14,505 nucleotides of DNA, taken from assembly GCA_027357125.1 (NCBI GenBank), contig DAHVVW010000012.1, positions 1-14,505 of the forward strand, given 5' to 3'. Below, piece by piece: positions 7,387-14,505 of the stretch (position 1 is the first letter of the stretch; every line of letters begins with the position of its first letter). The position numbers and the translations under genes are program-made. The notes below the pieces were generated by a model. It did not search any database. It was not told the DNA's origin and worked only from the letters and a program-made list of their open reading frames with translations. The DNA comes from Clostridiales bacterium (GTDB lineage: Bacteria; Bacillota; Desulfitobacteriia; Desulfitobacteriales; Desulfitobacteriaceae).

Positions 7387-7647
7387 ATGGATGTATTAAA
7401 AGTCTCAGCTAAATCAAGCCCAAATTCTGTGGCGGGGGCGCTGGCGGGCGTACTTAGGGAAAAGGGAGGCGCTGAATTACAGGCAATTGGGGCCGGGGCT
7501 CTGAACCAGGCTGTTAAGGCGGTAGCCATCGCCAGAGGATTTGTCGCGCCCAGCGGTTTAGACCTGGTCTGCGTTCCTGCTTTTACGGATATCCAAATTG
7601 ACGGGGAAGAGAGAACAGCAATTAAGTTGATTGTCGGACCCCGCTAA
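7387..7647 (+). CDS. spoVS: Stage V sporulation protein S
   Basis: The 86-residue protein is very close to SpoVS along its whole length, with DVLKVSAKSSPNSVAGALAG at the N-terminus, then AIGAGALNQAVKAVAIARGF and a final DGEERTAIKLIVGPR. SpoVS is a small Alba-like, probably nucleic-acid-binding dimer that affects spore septation, coat assembly and the timing of sporulation; it is nearly invariant in spore formers and occurs in some other bacteria. The ATG has AGGAGGT (7372-7378) 8 nt upstream, the strongest ribosome site in the window. A likely sigma-H promoter precedes it and a strong terminator follows, so it is a single-gene unit. It supports a sporulating host. Confidence 0.97.
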   Translation: MDVLKVSAKSSPNSVAGALAGVLREKGGAELQAIGAGALNQAVKAVAIARGFVAPSGLDLVCVPAFTDIQIDGEERTAIKLIVGPR

Positions 7648-7717
7648 CCCGAATAATTGCAACATTCATAATATCCAAAAGATACATGCTGATTTGCGAA
7701 CCATCAAGCTGAATAAA

Positions 7718-7758
7718 AAGAGGCGTCTGTTTGCTTTGACAACAGGCGTCTTTTAATT
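7718..7758 (+). terminator. spoVS terminator
   Basis: A stem of about 14 pairs including three G-T wobbles (7718-7731 with 7741-7754) has a 9-nt loop and runs into TTTTAATTT. The left arm is A-rich, so it could also work in the other direction. Both arms contain AGGCGTCT as a direct repeat, which makes the stem look less obvious by eye. Confidence 0.75.
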
Positions 7759-7793
7759 TGGCAATGCGTAAAAAATATTTTTTAGAGTTGGTT

Positions 7794-7821
7794 TTGTGCG
7801 GATAAGGTTTTGGTATATATT
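7794..7821 (+). promoter_or_regulatory. Dipeptidase promoter
   Basis: TTGTGC (7794-7799) and TATATT (7816-7821) are 16 bp apart. The alternative -10 TATATA (7814-7819) carries the extended TGn motif at 7811-7813. It lies after the spoVS terminator and about 60 bp before the TTG start. Confidence 0.45.
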
Positions 7822-7878
7822 CTTGTAAGAAGTTTGAAGACTTTCTGCGAGTAAGTAATAGGAAGGGGAAAGTAAGAA

Positions 7879-8832
7879 TTGACGGAATTATGGGTGGTTG
7901 ATGGTCACTGTGACAGCCTTGGCGATTTTTTAGCACAAAAGAGGTCACTTAGAGATGTTAACGAAGGCGGGCATTGGGACTTGGAGAGGGCTAAGCAAGG
8001 GGGAGTAGCTCTTCAATTCCTGGCGGCTTTTATTGAGAGCTCGTATAAGCCTAACTTGGCCATGAAGAGAGGGCTGGAACTGATTGACGCTGCCCACCGC
8101 TTCCTGGCTGAGAATCAGGATCGTGTTTTTCTCATCAGGGAGAACAAAGACCTTGCCCGGATTCCACATCCTGATAAAATTGCAGTGCTCCTCGCGGTTG
8201 AAGGGGGAGAAGTTGTGGGCGAAAGCCTGTTTATGTTAGATATTATTTATGCCTTGGGTGTACGCTCTTTAACTTTAACCTGGAACCAGCGCAACGCTAT
8301 CGGAGATGGAGCGGGTGAACACATGACCGGCAGCAGGCTGACCCGCTTCGGGCAAGGGGTTATAAAAAAGATGAATACACTCGGTATGCTTATCGATGTT
8401 TCCCATCTTAATGAAGCTGGGTTTTGGCATGTGTTGGAGCGATCCGGACAGCCGGTAGTGGCCTCTCATTCCTGTGCCAAAGCCCTCTGTCCGCATGTAC
8501 GGAACTTAGACGATGAGCAGTTGCGGGCTCTGGCACGTGCAGGCGGGGTTGTGGGGGTAAATTTTTACCCCTCTTTTTTGGTGGAAAAGGGTACACCCAG
8601 CCGCCAGGACATAGTCAGGCATATCTCTCATATCGCTGAGGTAGCCGGGATTGAGGCAGTGGGGCTGGGTTCGGATTTTGACGGAATTGAAGATACTCTG
8701 ACCGGACTTGAAGATTGTTCGCGCTATCCTGCATTGGCTGAGGATTTAAGGAGCGCCGGTTTTACGGAAGCGGAGATAGGTAAGATTTTCGGGAAGAATT
8801 TTATGAGGGTCTTACGGGCAATTTTAAAGTAA
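7879..8832 (+). CDS. Membrane-dipeptidase-type peptidase, family M19
   Basis: The 317-residue protein has the length and motifs of renal-dipeptidase-like M19 peptidases, TIM-barrel di-zinc enzymes that cleave dipeptides, including ones with a D-residue. Metal and active-site residues visible: His10 and Asp12 (DGHCDS), the bridging Glu108 (AVEGGE), His176 (DVSHLNEAGF), His197 (ASHSCAKA), Arg208 (PHVRNLDD) and Asp266 (GLGSDFDG). No signal peptide or lipobox is present, so it is probably cytoplasmic. The start is TTG, with GGAAGGGG (7861-7868) 10 nt upstream, and places DGHCDS near the N-terminus as in relatives. It has its own promoter, and the PHP gene follows after 56 nt. The natural substrate is unknown; recycling of peptides or cell-wall dipeptides is plausible. 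Confidence 0.93.
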   Translation: MTELWVVDGHCDSLGDFLAQKRSLRDVNEGGHWDLERAKQGGVALQFLAAFIESSYKPNLAMKRGLELIDAAHRFLAENQDRVFLIRENKDLARIPHPDKIAVLLAVEGGEVVGESLFMLDIIYALGVRSLTLTWNQRNAIGDGAGEHMTGSRLTRFGQGVIKKMNTLGMLIDVSHLNEAGFWHVLERSGQPVVASHSCAKALCPHVRNLDDEQLRALARAGGVVGVNFYPSFLVEKGTPSRQDIVRHISHIAEVAGIEAVGLGSDFDGIEDTLTGLEDCSRYPALAEDLRSAGFTEAEIGKIFGKNFMRVLRAILK

Positions 8833-8854
8833 TATTCTTAACGAAATTTCGACG

Positions 8855-8868
8855 CAGTGTCTGCACTG
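8855..8868. repeat. Small inverted repeat between the dipeptidase and PHP genes
   Basis: CAGTG (8855-8859) and CACTG (8864-8868) could form a 5-bp hairpin with a 4-nt loop. No T-run follows, so it should not terminate transcription and the two flanking genes may be read together. Confidence 0.3.
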
Positions 8869-8888
8869 TATATTTAGGGCAATCATTT

Positions 8889-9773
8889 ATGGTGAAGAAA
8901 TGGGGTTTAAGAGTGACCACATTAATGTTTAGGGTTGAAGCAGACCTTCACTGTCATACAACTGCTTCTGATGGTTTGTTGACGCCGCAGGAATTGGTTA
9001 GGCAAGCTGCCTTAGCGGGACTTATGGGAGTAGGAATTACGGATCATGATACGGTTTCAGGCTGGGAGGAAGCTGAAGCGACCGGACGTGAGTGCGGTTT
9101 GGAAATACTTAAAGGAATCGAACTTAACACAGAGGTCAATGGGATAGAAATTCATATCTTAGGGTATGAGCCTGAGTTTGAAGCCAAGGTACTGCAAGAG
9201 AAACTAAGCTTTTTAAGGGGGGCGCGCTACAAGCGAATGCTTGATATGATAGGGCGCTTAAATTCCCTGGATGTCCGGGTGAGAGCAGAAGATGTGGAAA
9301 AGTTTGCCCACGGGGAATCAATCGGACGCCCGCATGTAGCTCAGGCTCTCATTGAATCCGGGTATGCCCACAGTCTTAAAGACGCTTTTACCCGCTATAT
9401 CGGGTACGGAGCTCCTGCTTATGTGCCGCGTTACAAGCTAACTCCGGCAGAAGCGATTAAGGTAGTCAGACAGGCGGGAGGGGTTGCGGTTTTAGCGCAT
9501 CCGGGCATTCAGCGTCTCGAAGGCTCACTTAAAGAGTGGGTCGATCAAGGGTTGCAGGGTTTGGAGGTAAGCCATTCCGATCATAGTGGGGAGGATGAAG
9601 CCAGGTACCGTAAGCTCGCACTTGAGTATGGTCTTGTACCCACGGGGGGGTCGGATTTCCACGGGGAGAAGCGCAAGCCGGGAGTTAAGCTGGGGGGATG
9701 GGGCACTTCTCTCGATACGGTTTTCGTTATAAGGGATTTAGCCAGGCGCAATAGGATTAAAACAACGTCCTAA
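8889..9773 (+). CDS. PHP-domain phosphoesterase (TrpH/RNase AM-like)
   Basis: The 294-residue protein is a stand-alone PHP-domain metal-dependent phosphoesterase of the TrpH/YciV type. Trinuclear metal-site residues seen: His21, His23 and Asp28 (DLHCHTTASDG), His53 and Asp54 (ITDHDT), Glu78 (GIELN), His149 (GRPHVAQAL), His204 (LAHPG), and Asp256 with His258 (GGSDFHG). Characterised relatives hydrolyse 3',5'-bisphosphonucleotides or trim RNA 5'-to-3'; which reaction applies here is not certain. The ATG at 8889 has only AGGG (8876-8879) upstream. GTG at 8913 or ATG at 8925 would shorten a poorly conserved N-terminus by 8 or 12 residues and leave the domain intact, so the start is uncertain. It may be co-transcribed with the dipeptidase gene. 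Confidence 0.92.
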   Translation: MVKKWGLRVTTLMFRVEADLHCHTTASDGLLTPQELVRQAALAGLMGVGITDHDTVSGWEEAEATGRECGLEILKGIELNTEVNGIEIHILGYEPEFEAKVLQEKLSFLRGARYKRMLDMIGRLNSLDVRVRAEDVEKFAHGESIGRPHVAQALIESGYAHSLKDAFTRYIGYGAPAYVPRYKLTPAEAIKVVRQAGGVAVLAHPGIQRLEGSLKEWVDQGLQGLEVSHSDHSGEDEARYRKLALEYGLVPTGGSDFHGEKRKPGVKLGGWGTSLDTVFVIRDLARRNRIKTTS

Positions 9774-9820
9774 GGCATAGAATACAGGTAAAAACAATAC
9801 TATGCCAGGGGGGCTCGGGC

Positions 9821-10087
9821 TTGGATCCCAACGAAGAAGTGAGAGAATTAAGGGCGAGAGTGGGGGAACTGGAGCAACGCGTTGAACATTTGCGCGTAAG
9901 CCGCCGCGTACTAATGAATTTGCTCGAGAAAGTAGAAAGAGAAAAAGTGGCTTTGGTACGGAGACTGGAAAAAGAGAATATACGCCTGCACCGGGACAAC
10001 ACCAAATTTGCCAAATGGCTTTTACTCAAAAACCGCCAGATAATCGAGCTCCAGGAAAGAGTGGAAGACACAGAGAAAAAAGCATGA
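9821..10087 (+). CDS. Small coiled-coil protein, function unknown
   Basis: I do not recognise this 88-residue protein. Nearly all of it is a heptad-patterned, highly charged helix (VRELRARVGELEQRVEHL and onward, rich in Arg, Glu and Leu), interrupted near the C-terminal third by FAKWLLLKNRQI. No membrane segment, cysteine or catalytic motif is present. The start is TTG, supported by AGGGGGG (9807-9813) 7 nt upstream; an ATG at 9802 is in another frame. It follows the PHP gene by 47 nt and converges with the HD-domain gene. Possible roles are a structural or scaffold peptide or a partner of a neighbour. The call as a gene rests on the ribosome site and on the unbroken amphipathic design. Confidence 0.72.
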   Translation: MDPNEEVRELRARVGELEQRVEHLRVSRRVLMNLLEKVEREKVALVRRLEKENIRLHRDNTKFAKWLLLKNRQIIELQERVEDTEKKA

Positions 10088-10104
10088 GCAGCTATATTCA
10101 GTGC

Positions 10105-10131
10105 TTATGCTTTACATCTTTTTAAGCATAA
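10105..10131. terminator. Hairpin between converging genes, possible weak terminator
   Basis: TTATGCTT (10105-10112) and AAGCATAA (10124-10131) form a perfect 8-bp stem with an 11-nt loop between the plus-strand coiled-coil gene and the minus-strand HD gene. T-tracts on both sides are poor, so its efficiency is doubtful, but the position fits a shared terminator. Confidence 0.5.
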
Positions 10132-10173
10132 AATTTACTATTTTGATTCTAACAAAATAAGTTTGTAAAACGT

Positions 10174-10740
10174 TCAGCTTAAATCATCTGCATGCTTAAG
10201 CATAAGCCCAAGCTTAGTTGTTGGCTGATGATGCTCGGCAATTAAACGGCAGACGTTAGAGTTTAGGCCTGCCTGACGGGCCAGAAGTTCCCCCCAGCGT
10301 GCATGGCGGGAGGAGATGCGCATGGGCAGAGTGAGCAGGCTCCGGCTGTGTTTAAGCCTGTATTGCCAAGGGGAAGGCAGGTTCTGCACGAGGACGATAA
10401 CAACCCGATGCCAGATGCTTACCTGCACGAGGGATTTACCACAGTCATGGAGGAGGGCGGCAGTGAGGAGATCCACAGCTTCCGCAGGGGACAACAGCCC
10501 GCGAGCGTGATTTTTAGCTGAAGCAGGGGCGTAAGGTTCTTGAGTCTGCCCCGGATGCGGGAAGCTAAGATCCTGAAAGAGGAGTTTTGCTACATCCAGG
10601 GCATGGCGCTGCTCTCCGCGGTCCTGTTTGAAAAAAAGCCGCTGGGCAGGGGGCGATATTTTTTGATTCACCCAGTTAATTTCCTCTGCGTTCACTTTAG
10701 GAAAAAGTGCTTTCGCAAACTGGCGCACCCGGTATAACAT
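10174..10740 (-). CDS. HD-domain phosphohydrolase
   Basis: This is the only gene on the minus strand: 188 residues carrying an HD domain. Metal-binding positions: His46 (EQRHALDVA), His98 and Asp99 with Lys102 (LLHDCGKS), His146 (SRHARWGELL), His170/171 (AEHHQP) and a C-terminal His183/Asp185 (KHADDL). The full set suggests an active, possibly dinuclear, enzyme acting on a nucleotide or other phosphate ester. It lacks the GYP signature of cyclic-di-GMP phosphodiesterases, so that substrate is unlikely. No partner domain is present and the substrate is unknown. The ATG is preceded by GGGAG on the minus strand about 10 nt upstream, with a possible promoter just beyond. It is convergent with the coiled-coil gene and divergent from the helix-turn-helix gene. 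Confidence 0.88.
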   Translation of the reverse strand: MLYRVRQFAKALFPKVNAEEINWVNQKISPPAQRLFFKQDRGEQRHALDVAKLLFQDLSFPHPGQTQEPYAPASAKNHARGLLSPAEAVDLLTAALLHDCGKSLVQVSIWHRVVIVLVQNLPSPWQYRLKHSRSLLTLPMRISSRHARWGELLARQAGLNSNVCRLIAEHHQPTTKLGLMLKHADDLS

Positions 10741-10760
10741 TTGTTAACCACTCCCACTTA

Positions 10761-10790
10761 ATCATACCTCTACTACATTCTGTTTTACAA
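10761..10790 (-). promoter_or_regulatory. Possible promoter of the HD-domain gene
   Basis: Reading the minus strand, TTGTAA (10790-10785) and TATGAT (10766-10761) are 18 bp apart. Transcription would start near 10754, leaving a very short leader with the ribosome site almost at its 5' end, which makes the assignment tentative. Confidence 0.35.
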
Positions 10791-10799
10791 GCTAGACAG

Positions 10800-10821
10800 A
10801 CATCCTTCCTGGGGATGTTTT
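10800..10821 (+). terminator. Small hairpin with short T-run upstream of the helix-turn-helix gene
   Basis: ACATCC (10800-10805) pairs with GGATGT (10813-10818) and runs into TTTT. No plus-strand gene directly precedes it, so it could belong to a leader of the gene at 10874 or act as an operator-like palindrome between the divergent genes. Confidence 0.35.
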
Positions 10822-10873
10822 AAGGTTAAATGGGGAAATCTAAGCGCAATAGTATTGAAGGAGGCAGGAAAAT

Positions 10874-11119
10874 ATGATTTGGGACAAGGATGGGGACAAC
10901 CAAGCCTATTTTGATTTTGCACCCTGGAGCACGGATTCAAGCCTGAAAGAAAAGGCATCTGAGGTCGGAGTGGATTATGACAGCCTGATCGAAGGGTTGC
11001 GCCTTAATAAATCAGATATGGAAATAGCACGTGAATTTGATGTTCCTGAAGGAACGATTCGGCATCTCCGTAACCATTTCGAATCGGAAATTGGGCTTAA
11101 TTGCATAATGGGACATTAA
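10874..11119 (+). CDS. Small helix-turn-helix protein
   Basis: This 81-residue acidic protein has a helix-turn-helix-like segment at about 47-69 (SDMEIAREFDVPEGTIRHLRNHF): a short helix, the turn around DVPEG and a recognition-type helix. This resembles the DNA-binding helices of sigma-70 region 4 or of small Xre/resolvase-type regulators. The N-terminal 30 residues are polar with aromatic residues (YFDFAPW) and no recognised domain. The ATG is well supported by AAGGAGG (10858-10864), 9 nt upstream. It stands divergent from the HD gene and 198 nt before guaB. It could be a small transcription factor for the HD gene or itself; the target is unknown. Confidence 0.75.
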   Translation: MIWDKDGDNQAYFDFAPWSTDSSLKEKASEVGVDYDSLIEGLRLNKSDMEIAREFDVPEGTIRHLRNHFESEIGLNCIMGH

Positions 11120-11148
11120 TCGGCAGCAACATTCTTTTTAATATGGGG

Positions 11149-11162
11149 CACCTTTTTAGGTG
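11149..11162 (+). repeat. Short hairpin after the helix-turn-helix gene
   Basis: CACCT (11149-11153) and AGGTG (11158-11162) around TTTT can form a 5-bp hairpin, with no T-run after it. It is weak as a terminator, but nothing stronger is seen between this gene and guaB. Confidence 0.3.
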
Positions 11163-11275
11163 AGTGCTTGTGCGGAATGCGGTTTTTAGACATCTTGATC
11201 AATCTCTTGGATCTGGTTGTTTGCGTAAATTCTCTAAAAATCTTACCCAAAGACATCTACTATCTGATAGGATAA

Positions 11276-12772
<1,497 letters not shown>

Positions 12773-12790
12773 CTTGTTTGACTTTTAATT

Positions 12791-12827
12791 AAGAGAGCAT
12801 ATCCTATGGTGGGTTATGCTCTCTTTT
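12791..12827 (+). terminator. guaB terminator
   Basis: A perfect 11-bp stem (12791-12801 AAGAGAGCATA with 12815-12825 TATGCTCTCTT) has a 13-nt loop and ends in TTTT. It closes the guaB unit. Confidence 0.92.
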
Positions 12828-12981
12828 AATTCTCTGAGGGTATTGCAACGCACGCGTGTAAGATCTAAAACAGTAATATATATGAAAAAATTGTAAGTTA
12901 GTCCCATGACTGGAAGGAAATATCCTAAATCCGGAGAATAATACTATCTAAAGATGAGCCAGAGTGAAGGGGGTTTGTACT

Positions 12982-13563
12982 TTGCAGGAGTTGTCACGGC
13001 GCGAGCGTAAAAAGAAGGATACTTATGAAAAGTTGTTTGCCACTGCGATGCAACTGTTTCGGACACATGGGTTTGACGCCACATCAATTGAGCAGATTAC
13101 ACAAAAGGCAGATGTGGGCAAAGGGACCTTTTACAACTATTTCCCGTCTAAAGAAGCAGTCGTTCTGGAGTTTAGCAGACAGGCGCACCGGGAATTGATT
13201 GACAGGAGGCGTACTCACCAAGCTTTCTCTACCAGGGAACGTTTGGAAGAACTTCTCAAAGACTGGGCCGACTTCATGGTAGCAGACCGGGAACTGGCCT
13301 GGGTTGCTGTGCGTAACCGGGAAATGTCTGCCCAGGATTTGAACCTTCATTACGGGCTGCAGGCGATTATCACCTTAGGGCAGAGGGAAGGGGAGATCAG
13401 TGGGGAGTATGACTCGGCATTTTTGGCGGAAACTCTTGAAGGTATGATGCTGCAGCATTTTATCAGTTGGCATGTCTCCCAACAGGGGGATTTGCACCAA
13501 GAGATGAGTCACGTGCTTGCTGTGTTTATGGATGGACTTGGGCGCAGGCAGCGGCAAGCGTGA
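12982..13563 (+). CDS. TetR-family transcriptional regulator
   Basis: The protein has the TetR layout: an N-terminal helix-turn-helix domain (about residues 10-55) with LFATAMQLFRTHGFDATSIEQI, then VGKGTFYNYFPSKEAVVLEF, followed by a helical C-terminal ligand/dimer domain. The ligand is unknown. The frame is open from a GTG at 12964, but AAGGGGG (12967-12973) is correctly placed only for the TTG at 12982, 8 nt downstream, giving 193 residues; I prefer that start. uppP begins 99 nt after the stop, and three heptad repeats begin on the stop codon. It therefore may regulate uppP and perhaps itself, which is inference. Its own promoter is not clear in the region from 12831. Confidence 0.9.
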   Translation: MQELSRRERKKKDTYEKLFATAMQLFRTHGFDATSIEQITQKADVGKGTFYNYFPSKEAVVLEFSRQAHRELIDRRRTHQAFSTRERLEELLKDWADFMVADRELAWVAVRNREMSAQDLNLHYGLQAIITLGQREGEISGEYDSAFLAETLEGMMLQHFISWHVSQQGDLHQEMSHVLAVFMDGLGRRQRQA

Positions 13564-13584
13564 TTCGATATTCGATGTTCGAAT
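13563..13584. promoter_or_regulatory. Triple heptad repeat, possible TetR operator upstream of uppP
   Basis: ATTCGAT, ATTCGAT and GTTCGAA stand in tandem (13563-13569, 13570-13576, 13577-13583). The outer ATTCGA (13563-13568) and TCGAAT (13579-13584) also form an inverted repeat. The cluster starts on the last base of the tetR stop codon and ends 28 bp before the uppP -10. This suits a regulator site; binding by the neighbouring TetR protein is inference. Confidence 0.45.
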
Positions 13585-13608
13585 GGTGTTTCCTTTACTA
13601 CGCCCATG

Positions 13609-13617
13609 TGATATAGT
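13609..13617 (+). promoter_or_regulatory. uppP promoter, extended -10
   Basis: TGATATAGT (13609-13617) is an extended -10 (TGn plus TATAGT) about 45 bp upstream of the GTG start. The -35 region is weak, which would suit a regulated promoter. Confidence 0.42.
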
Positions 13618-13662
13618 TGTGTTTGTGATCCTTTGAGATTACGATACACGGAGGTGGGAGTA

Positions 13663-14445
13663 GTGACTGTTTTTCAAGCATTGATTTTGGGAATTGTTCA
13701 GGGACTGGGCGAGTTTTTGCCTATTTCCAGTTCCGCCCATTTAGTATTGATTCCGTGGCTGTTTGGCTGGGATGACCATGGTTTGACTTTTGATGTCGCT
13801 CTTCATGTTGGAACTTTGCTGGCAGTGGTATTTTACTTCTGGCATGACTGGCTGAGATTATTTAAGGGTGCTTTATCCCCTAAGCCTTCTCAAGAGAAAC
13901 GCCTTTTTTGGTATTTGCTAGTGGCAACAATACCGGGAGCGTTAATTGGGCTGATGCTCGAAAACTATGCAGAAACTGTATTTCGGGCTCCTTTGCTTAT
14001 AGGGACTATGCTCATTGTGATGGGCATTATTCTTTACTGGGCTGATCGCAGGCCTCAGGTGCGTGAGCTAGGGACCATGAAGCTTAGTGATGCTCTTTGG
14101 ATCGGACTGTCTCAGGCTTTGGCTATTATTCCGGGGGTGTCCCGCTCTGGTAGCACGATGACTGCCGCCCGTATCCTGTCCTTAAACAGGGAAGATGCGG
14201 CCAAATTCTCTTTTCTAATGTCTACCCCGATTGTGTTTGGCGCAGGCATTCTTAAACTGAGGCACTTGACTGCGGAAGCTATCAACTTGCCGTTCATGGT
14301 GGGGGTTATTTCATCGTTTGCGGTCGGAATCCTGAGTATTTCCTTTTTACTACAGTATTTAAGACGCAGTAATTTTAAGGTTTTTGTAGGGTATCGGTTC
14401 TTGCTGGGTTTAGTGGTGATCATATTGGCTCTCGTTAGAGCATAG
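13663..14445 (+). CDS. uppP: Undecaprenyl-diphosphate phosphatase
   Basis: From the GTG at 13663 the protein is 260 residues, a normal UppP/BacA length. It is a polytopic membrane enzyme that dephosphorylates undecaprenyl pyrophosphate, recycling the lipid carrier for peptidoglycan and other envelope polymers; extra copies give bacitracin resistance. Signatures present: QGLGEFLPISSSAH (13-26, with Glu17 and His26), LTFDVALHVGT (41-51) and PGVSRSG (157-163, with the catalytic-site Arg161). About eight hydrophobic helices are apparent. A longer reading from TTG at 13633 is open, but GGAGGTG (13650-13656) fits only the GTG start, 6 nt away. It follows a TetR gene and a repeat cluster, so local repression is possible. 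The 60 bp after the stop show no terminator before the window ends. Confidence 0.97.
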   Translation: MTVFQALILGIVQGLGEFLPISSSAHLVLIPWLFGWDDHGLTFDVALHVGTLLAVVFYFWHDWLRLFKGALSPKPSQEKRLFWYLLVATIPGALIGLMLENYAETVFRAPLLIGTMLIVMGIILYWADRRPQVRELGTMKLSDALWIGLSQALAIIPGVSRSGSTMTAARILSLNREDAAKFSFLMSTPIVFGAGILKLRHLTAEAINLPFMVGVISSFAVGILSISFLLQYLRRSNFKVFVGYRFLLGLVVIILALVRA

Positions 14446-14505
14446 TAAAGTATGTAAAGAATTTTCTGCTATAAAGAAGGATAAAAAGAGTGTGAGGGCG
14501 AAATC

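Noticed and set aside
10303..10521. Plus-strand open frame of 72 codons opposite the HD gene
   Set aside because: It mirrors the conserved HD-domain coding sequence and its start lacks an adequate ribosome site.
13580..13593. Second LexA-like box (CGAATGGTGTTTC) before uppP
   Set aside because: The half-sites are one base too close together and the fifth base differs from consensus, so it does not meet the LexA/DinR pattern.

Overview
The window looks like the chromosome of an endospore-forming, low-to-mid GC Gram-positive bacterium of the clostridial/Peptococcaceae type (Desulfitobacterium, Desulfosporosinus and Desulfotomaculum relatives). The evidence is spoVS, the order recA-recX-rny-ymdB-spoVS, a Gram-positive (DinR-type) LexA box in front of recA, RNase Y, strong AGGAGG-type ribosome sites and frequent GTG/TTG starts. 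The placement is inference from gene content; no rRNA is present. The region is mostly housekeeping, with no sign of phage, insertion sequences, CRISPR or tRNA.

Layout. Positions 2-604 hold the 3' part of an oligo/dipeptide ABC-transporter ATPase gene cut by the window edge. A hisC-type aminotransferase gene follows (686-1789). An SOS promoter then drives recA (2009-3052) and probably recX (3109-3636). The one long gap (3637-4007) carries a promoter, a roughly 175-nt potentially structured transcript with competing hairpins and an intrinsic terminator, and then the RNase Y gene (4008-5561). Next come an unrecognised 170-aa protein (5801-6313), a YmdB-type phosphodiesterase (6440-7219), spoVS behind a likely sigma-H promoter (7387-7647), an M19 dipeptidase (7879-8832), a PHP-domain phosphoesterase (8889-9773) and an 88-aa coiled-coil protein (9821-10087). 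The only minus-strand gene is an HD-domain phosphohydrolase (10740-10174). The right end holds an 81-aa helix-turn-helix protein (10874-11119), guaB (11318-12772), a TetR regulator (12982-13563) and uppP (13663-14445).

How the genes work together. recA and recX are an SOS-controlled recombinase and its modulator. rny and ymdB both act on RNA or on 2',3'-cyclic nucleotides and flank an unknown gene, which suggests, without proving, a shared role. spoVS and ymdB link to sporulation and developmental decisions. The dipeptidase and PHP genes may form a pair. The tetR-uppP pair, with a triple heptad repeat between them, suggests local control of undecaprenyl-pyrophosphate recycling.

No clearly new multi-gene system is visible. 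The best candidates for undescribed biology are the switch-like leader or small RNA before rny, the unknown rny-ymdB spacer gene, and the repeat-bearing tetR-uppP intergenic region.
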